Source: Planotetraspora mira (GTDB lineage Bacteria > Actinomycetota > Actinomycetes > Streptosporangiales > Streptosporangiaceae). Taken from it: a stretch of DNA of 64,000 nt. Made by a program: the position numbers and the translations under genes. This document shows positions 53,842-61,096 of this stretch, in pieces. The stretch spans positions 62,001 to 126,000 of the forward strand of contig NZ_BOOO01000039.1 of NCBI RefSeq assembly GCF_016863275.1. The letters run 5' to 3'. Positions within the stretch are counted from its first letter, which is position 1; each line of letters opens with the position of its first letter. Below the pieces are notes generated by a model. The model was not told the origin of the DNA, did no database searches, and worked only from the letters and a program-made list of their open reading frames with translations.

Positions 53842-54462
53842 TCAGCGCGGGGTGCGGCCGAGGTAGCGGAGCAGGTCGTCGACGACCGGGGTGGAGGAAG
53901 GGCTGTCTGCAGCCTCAGCCTCTACCACGGGAGCGTAGGCACCCCACTGGCGCAGCGGTTCGACGATACCCCTCGCGACGGCGAGAAGGTGGCCGGCGAG
54001 CTCGTCGTCGAGCGGGGACGGCTGGCCCGTGGCGATCGCGATGTCCCATGCGTGCACGGCGGCGTCGAGCGCGCACATCACCGCGGCGACCGGAGTGGGC
54101 AGGTCACCGTGCGGCAGCGGCGTCGGAACGGTCTCGGTGTCGTCGGACACCGCCGCCCACGCCGCGGCGGTCTGCTCGACGGCGTCTTTCACCAGCTCCG
54201 CCGCAGTGCCGTCGACTGCTCCGGAAGGCGAGAAGGGGTCGTAGGCCGGACCGTTTCCGATGCCGAGCATCTTCGCGTAGGCGAGCTGGTCACCTGCGGC
54301 GTGCTGAATCACCTGGGTGACCGTCCATTCGGAGCAGGGGGTGGCGTCGTCCCCCTGGCCGTCCTGCACACCCGCGACGCTGTTCTCCAGCGCCCGGTAC
54401 GAGGCGGCCAGCACCTCACGCCAGACCGGCTGCAGGGAGGTGGGGGTGTCGGTGGCGTTCAT
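53842..54462 (-). CDS. DinB-like TIGR03086-family metal-binding protein
   Basis: 206 residues. Four-helix DinB/mycothiol-dependent maleylpyruvate-isomerase N-domain type: VLAASYRALENSVAGVQDGQGDDATPCSEWTVTQVIQHAAGDQLAYAKML (W.V..V..H), CALDAAVHAWDIAIATGQPSPLDDELAGHLLAVA (HxxD-type metal ligands). Family members are probably thiol-dependent transferases. It is divergent from a WYL regulator with a perfect inverted repeat between them, which makes it the likely target of that regulator. Confidence 0.85.
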   Translation of the reverse strand: MNATDTPTSLQPVWREVLAASYRALENSVAGVQDGQGDDATPCSEWTVTQVIQHAAGDQLAYAKMLGIGNGPAYDPFSPSGAVDGTAAELVKDAVEQTAAAWAAVSDDTETVPTPLPHGDLPTPVAAVMCALDAAVHAWDIAIATGQPSPLDDELAGHLLAVARGIVEPLRQWGAYAPVVEAEAADSPSSTPVVDDLLRYLGRTPR

Positions 54463-54508
54463 GATCTGCCTTTCGATCTCTTTCTTGCTTGTAACACCAA
54501 CCTAAAGG

Positions 54509-54537
54509 CCTATTAGGCTACTTTCGTTCCTAATAGG
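54509..54537. promoter_or_regulatory. Operator-like inverted repeat between the DinB-like and WYL genes
   Basis: CCTATTAGG (54509-54517) and CCTAATAGG (54529-54537) are perfect 9-bp arms with an 11-bp spacer; arm centres are 20 bp apart, about two helical turns. It is 19 bp from the WYL ATG and 47 bp from the divergent start. Confidence 0.7.
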
Positions 54538-54555
54538 TCCGGGGGTAAGAAAGAG

Positions 54556-55518
54556 ATGGCTCCGACGACAACCCGAGTGCTGCGCCTGCTGTCCCTGCTG
54601 CAGGACCGGTCTTACACGGGCCGCGAACTCGCCGAGCGCCTCGGCGTCGCCGATCGCACACTGCGGCAAGACATTCAGCGCCTCCGCGAACTCGGCTATC
54701 CGGTGCACGCCGTGCGCGGCGCGGTAGGCGGATACCGGCTCGGACAGGGCACGAAGATGCCCCCGCTGCTGCTCGACGACGACGAGGCGGTGGCCGTGGC
54801 GCTGGCCGTCGGCCTGGCCGAGGACGGCTCCACCGGGATCGCGGACATCGACGCCAGCCTCACCCGGGCGCTCGCCAAGCTCCAGCAGATTCTCCCGAAA
54901 CGCCTGCAGCGCAAAGTAACCGCCCTGCGGTCGGCCACCGCGGTCGGGCCCGCCACAGTCGGCTCCCGCGAGCCGGACGCCCCGGTGCCCGCCGCCACCC
55001 TCACTGTTGTCGCGGGCGCGATCCGCGACGGCGCGACCCTATTGGCGACCCGCGCCGACACCGAAACCGAGGTGGAGCCCTACCGCCTGATCAGCTGGCG
55101 CCGCCGCTGGTTCCTGGTCGCCTACGACCTCGGCGCACACACCTGGCGGGCGCTGCCCGTCGCCGACCTGACCCGCGTCCGGTCCGCGTCCCGCCGCTTC
55201 GCCGCCCGCTCCCTGCCCGACGACGACCTCGTCGCCTTCGTCCTGCGCGAAGTCGCGCAGACCGGCTGGAAAGTCCATGCCCGCGTCACCGTCCTCGCCC
55301 CCGCCGAAACCGTGATCGCCCGCATCAACCCCGCCGTCGGCGTCGTCGAAGCCGTCGACTCCCACACCAGCATCCTCGTCACCGGTGCCGACGCCCTGGA
55401 GACCATCGCCATCTACCTCAGCATGCTGATGATGGACTTCCGCGTCGACGGCCCACCCGAACTGGTCGCCCACATCCGCACCCTCGCCCGCCGCTACACC
55501 GAGGCCCTCGACGGGTAG
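54556..55518 (+). CDS. YafY-type WYL-domain transcriptional regulator
   Basis: 320 residues. N-terminal HTH_11 (1-70: TTRVLRLLSLLQDRSYTGRELAERLGVADRTLRQDIQRLRELGYPVHAVRGAVGGYRLGQGTKMPPLLLDDDEAVAVALAVG), then the WYL domain (about 140-220, TEVEPYRLISWRRRWFLVAYDLGAHTWRALPVADLTRV) and WCX C-terminal extension. WRRRWFLVAYD replaces the canonical WYL triplet with WFL. WYL domains bind nucleic acid or nucleotide ligands. Divergent partner is the DinB-like gene. Confidence 0.9.
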   Translation: MAPTTTRVLRLLSLLQDRSYTGRELAERLGVADRTLRQDIQRLRELGYPVHAVRGAVGGYRLGQGTKMPPLLLDDDEAVAVALAVGLAEDGSTGIADIDASLTRALAKLQQILPKRLQRKVTALRSATAVGPATVGSREPDAPVPAATLTVVAGAIRDGATLLATRADTETEVEPYRLISWRRRWFLVAYDLGAHTWRALPVADLTRVRSASRRFAARSLPDDDLVAFVLREVAQTGWKVHARVTVLAPAETVIARINPAVGVVEAVDSHTSILVTGADALETIAIYLSMLMMDFRVDGPPELVAHIRTLARRYTEALDG

Positions 55519-55620
55519 GTCGCCGGCAGGCCACGCACGTGCGCGCCGGCCGTACGCCGCGGCTCGATCCGCCCGAAGCGAGCCGGGGACGGCCGCGCGG
55601 CACCCGGCCCCGGGCACGGC

Positions 55621-56445
55621 TCAGAGGCTGTCGGCCAGCACCCGCGCGAACAGCTCCGGCGCGTCCAGCTCGTAACGCAGGAAGAGGTACGGCTCTGCGG
55701 CCTCGAGCTCCATGAGCACCGGCTCCCCGTCGGGCATGCGGACGAGGTCGACCCGGGCGTAGAGCAGGCGCTCCCCCACCTTGCTCAGGACGAGCTCCGC
55801 GAGGGCGAACTGGTCGTCGTCGGGATCGCGCAGGCGCGCCCGGTTGGCATCGTCGATCGCGGTCTCGGTCAGCATCGGGTGACGCCGTACGGCATGGCTG
55901 AACTCGCCCCCGAAGTAGAGGAGGGACAGCTCCCCCTCGTGCTCGACCGCCTTGACGTACGGCTGCACCATGGCCGTCCTGCCCGCGCCGACGAGCTTGG
56001 CGACGTGCGCCTCCGCCAGATCCCGATCGGCGGTGCGCATCGTGTCGCGCGCGCCGGACGAGATCGCGGGCTTGACGACGTACTCCTCCCAGTGGGGAAG
56101 CTCCGCGTTCGTCCCCGGCTCGGCCCAGTGGGTGGGCACGGTCGGCACACCCAGGCCGCGCAGGTAGGTCTTGTCGGTGTTCCACTCGAGCACGGACGCC
56201 GAGTTGAACAGCCGTGTCGCCTGCTCGACCCGCCGGGCCCAGGCCGTGAACTCGTCACGGCGCTCGATGTAGTCCCACGCCGAACGGACGACGACGGCGT
56301 CGAACGAGGACCAGTCGGCCCGGGGGTCGTCCCACGTGAGCGTCGTCCCCTCGATCCCGGCTCCCAGCCAGGCCCCCAGGAGGATCTCCCGCTCGTCGTC
56401 GAACCGCGCGACAGGATTGTCACAGGTGACGTATGCGACCTTCAT
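55621..56445 (-). CDS. RimK-like ATP-grasp protein
   Basis: 274 residues. KVAYVTCDNPVARFDDEREILLGAWLGAGIEGTTLTWDDPRADWSSFDAVVVRSAWDYIERRDEFTAWARRVE is an N-terminal pre-ATP-grasp fold; EEYVVKPAISSGARDTMR holds an ATP-binding lysine, and LLYARVDLVRMPDGEPVLMELEAAEPYLFL holds the metal-binding DxxR/E.E segment. Small stand-alone ATP-grasp ligases of this type act in amide or peptide-bond formation; the substrate cannot be set. Related to the hypothetical SCO-type ATP-grasp proteins with the conserved RSxWDY motif. Confidence 0.8.
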   Translation of the reverse strand: MKVAYVTCDNPVARFDDEREILLGAWLGAGIEGTTLTWDDPRADWSSFDAVVVRSAWDYIERRDEFTAWARRVEQATRLFNSASVLEWNTDKTYLRGLGVPTVPTHWAEPGTNAELPHWEEYVVKPAISSGARDTMRTADRDLAEAHVAKLVGAGRTAMVQPYVKAVEHEGELSLLYFGGEFSHAVRRHPMLTETAIDDANRARLRDPDDDQFALAELVLSKVGERLLYARVDLVRMPDGEPVLMELEAAEPYLFLRYELDAPELFARVLADSL

Positions 56446-56511
56446 CGAGTTCTCATCTCCCCGTTGTCGGCGACCATCGTACGGACCCGGGACGAGCGGG
56501 CAGAAACGGCG

Positions 56512-57999
56512 TCAGGCCTGGCCTGTCAGCACCTCCGCGGCGGCCTGGCCGCACACCCGGGCCGAGCCGTGGGTGGCGATGTGCACCGCCCCGAGGTCCG
56601 TACGGCCGGGCAGGCCCATCTCCACGATCACGCCGTCCGGGCGGGCGGCCAGGACGTGTTCCACGAAGTCCAGCTGCCAGGCGTGCCGGTGCGCGTCGCG
56701 CACGACGATGACCAGAGGCCGGTCGGCGGCCTCGCACAGCACGCGGTCGGGTGCCCCGTCCCCGGCCTCCGGCTCGCTCAACCGGGTGACCGTGGTGCCG
56801 GGCAGCAGCTTGCTCAGCGGCTCACCCGCCCCCCACGGCATGCCCTTGTCGATGGCCAGATTGGTCTCGGGCGCCAGTTCGACCACGTGGGCGGCCACCA
56901 CCAGGGGCAGGACGGCAGGCATGCCGGGCCTGCGGGTGACCCTGACGGCCCTGCGGGCCGCGGCGAGCCCGATCTCGTCGGGAAGCTCCGTCTCGGCCGC
57001 GGCGGCATGCCATGAGGCGAGTGCCCGCACCCGGACCGCCGCGTCGGCCAGCCGCTCCTCAGGCAGGGTGCCCTCGATGACGGCGTCGACGATGGCGTCG
57101 CGGATGAGCTCGACCGTGGCCTCGTCGGAGTTCTCCCCGCCCACGCAGATGGAGTCCGCGCCGGCCGCGATGGCGAGCGCGCTGGCGCCGCCCAGCCCGT
57201 AGCGTCCGGCGACCGCGGCCATCTCGATGCCGTCGGTGACGATGAGCCCCTCGAAACCGAGCCGATTCCGGAGGAGGCCGGTGAGGATCTTCGGGCTGAG
57301 GGTGGCGGGGAGTTCGTCGTCGTACGCGGTCACGAGCAGGTGACCCGTCATGACCGAGCGGACGCCCTCCTGGATCGCGGCGCGAAAGGGCCACAACTCC
57401 ACCTCGTCCAGCTCCTCCGCCGAGGCGGTGACCCGGGGGATGCTGTGGTGCGAGTCCACTGACGTGTCGCCGTGCCCGGGGAAGTGCTTGGCGCAGGCGG
57501 CGACCCCGGCGGCCTGCAGTCCCCGGATCCAGGCCGCGGTGTGCCTGGCGACCAGAGCGGGGTCGGCGCCGAAGGACCGGAGGCCGATCACCGGGTTGTC
57601 CGGGTTGGAGTTGACGTCGGCCGCCGGCGCGAAGTCGATGTTCACCCCCGCCGTGCGCAGGTCACGTCCGACGTCGCGGGCGACCTGTTCGGTCAGGGCC
57701 ACGTCGTCGACCACGCCGAGCGCGTAGTTCCCCGGACGGGAGCTTCCGGTGCGGGCCTCCAGGCGGGTGACCTCGCCGGCCTCCTCGTCGATCCCGATGA
57801 GGATGTCGGCGTTCTCCGCCCGGAGAGCCGAGGTGAGGTCGGCGAGCTGCGCGGGGGTGTCGACGTTCCTGGAGAACAGGACGACTCCGGCGAGTCCGTC
57901 GGCGAGCCGCCGGCGCACCCAGTCGGGTGCCGCGGTTCCCACGAAGCCGGGAAGGAGGACCGTTTCGGCCAGACGGAGAAGGTCCGGGCTTCGCTTCAT
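56512..57999 (-). CDS. GH3 beta-N-acetylhexosaminidase (NagZ-like)
   Basis: 495 residues. GH3 N-terminal barrel with the KHFPGHGDTSVDSHHSIPRV motif (NagZ Asp/His loop; the SDSH-type sequence is close to DSHHS), IGIDEEAGEVTRL, FAPAADVNSNPDNPVIGLRSFG, and VTDGIEMAAVAG carrying the nucleophile aspartate. It has an extra C-terminal GH3_C-like domain (about 360-495), unlike short NagZ. No signal peptide, so cytoplasmic hydrolysis of imported GlcNAc-oligosaccharides or muropeptides is expected. A perfect palindrome lies 41 bp upstream. Confidence 0.88.
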   Translation of the reverse strand: MKRSPDLLRLAETVLLPGFVGTAAPDWVRRRLADGLAGVVLFSRNVDTPAQLADLTSALRAENADILIGIDEEAGEVTRLEARTGSSRPGNYALGVVDDVALTEQVARDVGRDLRTAGVNIDFAPAADVNSNPDNPVIGLRSFGADPALVARHTAAWIRGLQAAGVAACAKHFPGHGDTSVDSHHSIPRVTASAEELDEVELWPFRAAIQEGVRSVMTGHLLVTAYDDELPATLSPKILTGLLRNRLGFEGLIVTDGIEMAAVAGRYGLGGASALAIAAGADSICVGGENSDEATVELIRDAIVDAVIEGTLPEERLADAAVRVRALASWHAAAAETELPDEIGLAAARRAVRVTRRPGMPAVLPLVVAAHVVELAPETNLAIDKGMPWGAGEPLSKLLPGTTVTRLSEPEAGDGAPDRVLCEAADRPLVIVVRDAHRHAWQLDFVEHVLAARPDGVIVEMGLPGRTDLGAVHIATHGSARVCGQAAAEVLTGQA

Positions 58000-58039
58000 A
58001 CTGTGCCCACTGGGCAGCGCTCTGGCATGCGAGAAATCT

Positions 58040-58058
58040 AATAGGAAACTTTCCTATT
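58040..58058. promoter_or_regulatory. Operator palindrome of the GH3 gene
   Basis: AATAGGAAA (58040-58048), central C, TTTCCTATT (58050-58058): perfect 9-bp arms. Centre-to-ATG distance is about 50 bp. AGGAAA-N-TTTCCT sequences are frequent upstream of actinobacterial glycoside hydrolase genes and I associate them with ROK-type repressors; that assignment is from memory and unproven here. Confidence 0.65.
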
Positions 58059-58081
58059 CGCCAGTCTATTGACCTCGGATT

Positions 58082-59458
58082 TTACAGATCGACATGTCGC
58101 AGCTTGTTCCCCACGACCTGGAAGCGCGCGATCGTCGACACGGAGGCCCCCGGGCGGTCCACGAAGTCGACCGCCCGGTAGTCGGCCTGGAACCGGTCGG
58201 CGGCGGCCGTGCAGGACATGTAGCCGCGCCGGCCGTCGAAGAAGGCGAGGTGCGGGTTCGACTCCAGGACCGCGCCGGAGTCGACCTCGCCGGGCATGCT
58301 CGTCACCGACGTGCCGGCGAACTCGACGCCGAGCGCCTTCGAGCCCGGGTCGGCCCAGTCCGACCGCAGGTCGCCGGCCCACGCGTTGTGGACGTCCCCG
58401 CTCAGCACCACCAGGCCGTCGGGGGCGTGCGCCAGCACGCGGGCCCTCGACTCGGGGTAGCCGTCCCAGGCGTCCGCACTGAGCGACCCCGCGGGGAACC
58501 TCCGCGGCGCGAAGAACACCGCCTGCGCGAGCACCTTCCACCGGGCGGTCGAGGCGTCCAGCCGGTCGGTCAGCCACTGCTCCTGTTCGGGGCCGAGCAG
58601 GTCCCGCCCCTCTCGGTACTGCCGCGTGTCGGCGAGGACGAAGTCGACGACCTTGCCGTAGGCGCGCAAGCGGTGGTTGCGCAGGTTCGCACCCTGCGGG
58701 CGGTCGCGCAGCGGCAGGTGCTCGAAGTAGGCCTTGAACGCGGCGGTCCTGCGCTTGAGGAACGCGCCCGGGCTGCTGCCGTCACCCGGCAGCCTGCCCG
58801 AGTAGCCGTCGCGGACCTCGTGGTCGTCGGGCAGCGCGATCCACGGAGCCGCCGCGTGGGCGGCCTGCAGGTCGGCGTCCATGCGATAACGGGCATGGCG
58901 GTCGCGGTAGGCGCCCAGCGTCCTGCACTCGGCTTCCGGCTCCAGCCTGCGCACGTAGCGGCCCGGCGCGGGATGGGCCGGCTTGCCGTACTCGTAGATG
59001 TAGTCGCCGAGGTGGAGGATCACGTCGGGGACCTCGTCCGCCAGATGACGCAGGGCCGTGAAGTATCCGTGCTCGTAACGCTGGCACGAGACGACCCCGA
59101 ACCGCACGGGGTCCGTGGATGCGGGATCGGGGGCGGTCTTGGTGCGGCCCACCGGGCTGGTGTGGTCGTCGACGGAGAAGCGGTAGAAGTACTCCGTCCC
59201 CGGCCGCAGCCCGGTGATCTCGGCGTGTACGCTGTGGGCCCAGTCGGGGTTGGCCGCCGCCGTGCCCGCCTGGACCACCCGCGCGAACGCCCGGTCCTCG
59301 GCCACCTGCCAGTGGACGGTCATCGTCTGGTTGGGCATGCCTCCCGGCCGGGTGGGGTGCAGCGGTTCAGGCGCCAGACGGGTCCACAGGATCACCCCGT
59401 CGGGTAAGGGTTCTCCCGAAGCCACCCCCAGTGTGAACGGATAGCCCAGTTTCGCCAT
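58082..59458 (-). CDS. PhoD-like alkaline phosphatase/phosphodiesterase without signal peptide
   Basis: 458 residues. N-terminal PhoD_N domain (4-100: YPFTLGVASGEPLPDGVILWTRLAPEPL, WQVAEDRAFARVV) and metallophosphatase domain (110-455: RFGVVSCQRYEHGYFTALRHLA, ILHLGDYIYEYG, LPDDHEVRDGYSGRLPG, VVLSGDVHNAWAGDL, EFAGTSVTSMP). These are the PhoD metal-site motifs. Typical PhoD has a Tat signal of 30-50 residues; here the in-frame codons above ATG 59458 hit TAG within seven codons, so no leader exists in this frame. Confidence 0.88.
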   Translation of the reverse strand: MAKLGYPFTLGVASGEPLPDGVILWTRLAPEPLHPTRPGGMPNQTMTVHWQVAEDRAFARVVQAGTAAANPDWAHSVHAEITGLRPGTEYFYRFSVDDHTSPVGRTKTAPDPASTDPVRFGVVSCQRYEHGYFTALRHLADEVPDVILHLGDYIYEYGKPAHPAPGRYVRRLEPEAECRTLGAYRDRHARYRMDADLQAAHAAAPWIALPDDHEVRDGYSGRLPGDGSSPGAFLKRRTAAFKAYFEHLPLRDRPQGANLRNHRLRAYGKVVDFVLADTRQYREGRDLLGPEQEQWLTDRLDASTARWKVLAQAVFFAPRRFPAGSLSADAWDGYPESRARVLAHAPDGLVVLSGDVHNAWAGDLRSDWADPGSKALGVEFAGTSVTSMPGEVDSGAVLESNPHLAFFDGRRGYMSCTAAADRFQADYRAVDFVDRPGASVSTIARFQVVGNKLRHVDL

Positions 59459-59616
59459 GGCTCCGATCCTGCCCTACCCGCCGTCGAGTCCGGCGTGCTT
59501 GCGCAAGGTCGCAAGCAGGCGGAGCCAAGGCCGGCCGGGACGGGGCGCCGACCAGGGGTGGAATGCCCGAAGTTGTGCACACTCGCACGGGCTGAGCACA
59601 GGGAAACCTCAGGGCG

Positions 59617-59638
59617 TTCGAGCAAGCTCTTGCTCGAA
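59617..59638. promoter_or_regulatory. KstR2-type operator
   Basis: TTCGAGCAAG (59617-59626), CT, CTTGCTCGAA (59629-59638): a perfect 22-bp inverted repeat. It contains CAAG-NN-CTTG, the core of the known KstR2 motif. It lies nine bp before the TetR ATG at 59647, as for an autorepressed gene. Confidence 0.75.
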
Positions 59639-59646
59639 GGCTCATA

Positions 59647-60330
59647 ATGGTCGGCGTGAACCAGCGTAAGAACTCCGGCGCCACCGCCGCTCCCGTACGG
59701 GCGAAACGGACCGGTGCGACCGGCCCGGCGTCGGAGCGGCGCGACCACCTCGTGAAGCTCGCCGCCGAACTCTTCGCACGCAAGGGCTTCCAGGCCACTA
59801 CGGTCCGCGAGATCGCCGACGAGGCGGGCATCCTCTCGGGAAGCCTCTACCACCACTTCGACTCCAAGGAGACGATCGTCGACGAGGTGCTCCGCACCTT
59901 CCTCGAGGACCTCATCGCCCGCTACCGCGCGGCGCTCGCCGACGCCGCGGACGCGCGCGCGGCCCTGTCCCAGTTGGTCAGCATCGGGTTCCACACCCTC
60001 GAGCCCCACCGGGCGGCCATCACGGTCATGCAGAACGACTGGAACTACCTCCGCTCGCTGCCCGGCGACCGTTTCGACTATCTCGTGCGGGCCGAGGACG
60101 AGGTCGAGCGCATGTGGATGGAACAGATCAGGCGTGGCCAGGCCAGCGGCCAGTTCCGCGCCGACGTCGACCCCAAGCTCACCTACCGCATGATCCGCGA
60201 CGGGATCTGGGTGGCGGTCCGGTGGTTCCGTCCCGGCGGACGCCTCGACACCGACGCCCTCGCCGAGCACTACATCAAGGTGCTGTTCGACGGACTCGCC
60301 ACCGGGGACCGGACGACGCAGCCGGCATGA
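59647..60330 (+). CDS. kstR2: KstR2-like TetR-family repressor
   Basis: 227 residues. HTH at about 32-78 (RRDHLVKLAAELFARKGFQATTVREIADEAGILSGSLYHHFDSKETIVDEVLRTFLEDLIARYRA). The C-terminus LTYRMIRDGIWVAVRWFRPGGRLDTDALAEHYIKVLFDGL closely follows the mycobacterial KstR2 ending (YRFIRDTxWVxVRWYRPGG). KstR2 represses late sterol-ring (HIP) catabolism and binds a CoA thioester. No catabolic cluster is in the window, so regulation may be of remote genes plus itself. A GTG three codons on (59656) is an alternative start. Confidence 0.75.
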   Translation: MVGVNQRKNSGATAAPVRAKRTGATGPASERRDHLVKLAAELFARKGFQATTVREIADEAGILSGSLYHHFDSKETIVDEVLRTFLEDLIARYRAALADAADARAALSQLVSIGFHTLEPHRAAITVMQNDWNYLRSLPGDRFDYLVRAEDEVERMWMEQIRRGQASGQFRADVDPKLTYRMIRDGIWVAVRWFRPGGRLDTDALAEHYIKVLFDGLATGDRTTQPA

Positions 60331-61010
60331 CACTCGTCGAGAAGGTACGGGCCGCGCTCGCCGAGGTGGCCGATCCGTCGAGTGCCTCCGCCATGCGGGC
60401 GTACATGAAATCGGAGATGCCGTACCTCGGGGTGACGGCGGTCCCCCGGCGTGCCGCCCTGCGGCGGGTCTTCGCCGAGCACCGCCTGGAGTCGGCGCCG
60501 GAGTGGCGCAGGACCGTGCTCGCGCTGTGGCGGGAGGCCGAGTACCGCGAGGAGCGCTACGCCGCGATCGAGTTGTCGGGCTTCCGCTACTACAAGCCCT
60601 GGCAGACCCTCTACACACTGCCCATGTACGAGGAGATGATCGTCACAGGGGCCTGGTGGGACTTCGTGGACGATCTCGCCATCCGCAGGATCGGACCACT
60701 GCTGCGGCTGTTCCCCGAGACGATGCGCCCGCTGATGCTGGAATGGGCCCACGGCCCGGACCTGTGGAAGCGGCGCACGGCGATCATCTGCCAGAACTCC
60801 TTCAAGGACGCCACCGACCGCGGCCTGCTGTACGCCTGCATCGAGCCGAGCCTGTCGGACATCGACTTCTTCGCCCGCAAGGCCATCGGCTGGGCGCTGC
60901 GCGAGTACGCCAAGACCGACCCGGTCGAGGTGGTCCGTTACATCAGCCACCACGGCATCTCCGGGCTGTCCCGGCGCGAGGCCCTGCGCAACATCCCCGG
61001 CCAGGGCTGA
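60327..61010 (+). CDS. AlkD-family DNA glycosylase
   Basis: 227 residues from ATG at 60327, overlapping the repressor stop (ATGA). HEAT-like all-helical protein: MRAYMKSEMPYLGVTAVPRRAALRRVFAEHRL, then YREERYAAIELSG, MITVTGAWWDFVDDLA (written IVTGAWWDFVDDLA in the protein) and LWKRRTAIICQNSFKD, SDIDFFARKAIGWALREYAKTDPVEVV. These WWD, W+RR and FFxRKAIGWALREY motifs define AlkD, which removes 3- and 7-alkylpurines. Its coupling to a KstR2-like repressor is unexpected. Confidence 0.9.
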   Translation: MTLVEKVRAALAEVADPSSASAMRAYMKSEMPYLGVTAVPRRAALRRVFAEHRLESAPEWRRTVLALWREAEYREERYAAIELSGFRYYKPWQTLYTLPMYEEMIVTGAWWDFVDDLAIRRIGPLLRLFPETMRPLMLEWAHGPDLWKRRTAIICQNSFKDATDRGLLYACIEPSLSDIDFFARKAIGWALREYAKTDPVEVVRYISHHGISGLSRREALRNIPGQG

Positions 61011-61047
61011 GAACAGGGGGCCCGGCGGACCCGGGGACACGGGGCTG

Positions 61048-61080
61048 ACGGCTCGCGCGCCCCGAATACGCGCGAGCCGT
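61048..61080. terminator. Bidirectional terminator
   Basis: ACGGCTCGCGCG (61048-61059) and CGCGCGAGCCGT (61069-61080) form a perfect 12-bp stem with a 9-base loop, between the convergent AlkD and GH16 genes. Confidence 0.8.
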
Positions 61081-61096
61081 GCCGTCTCATCGCCGG

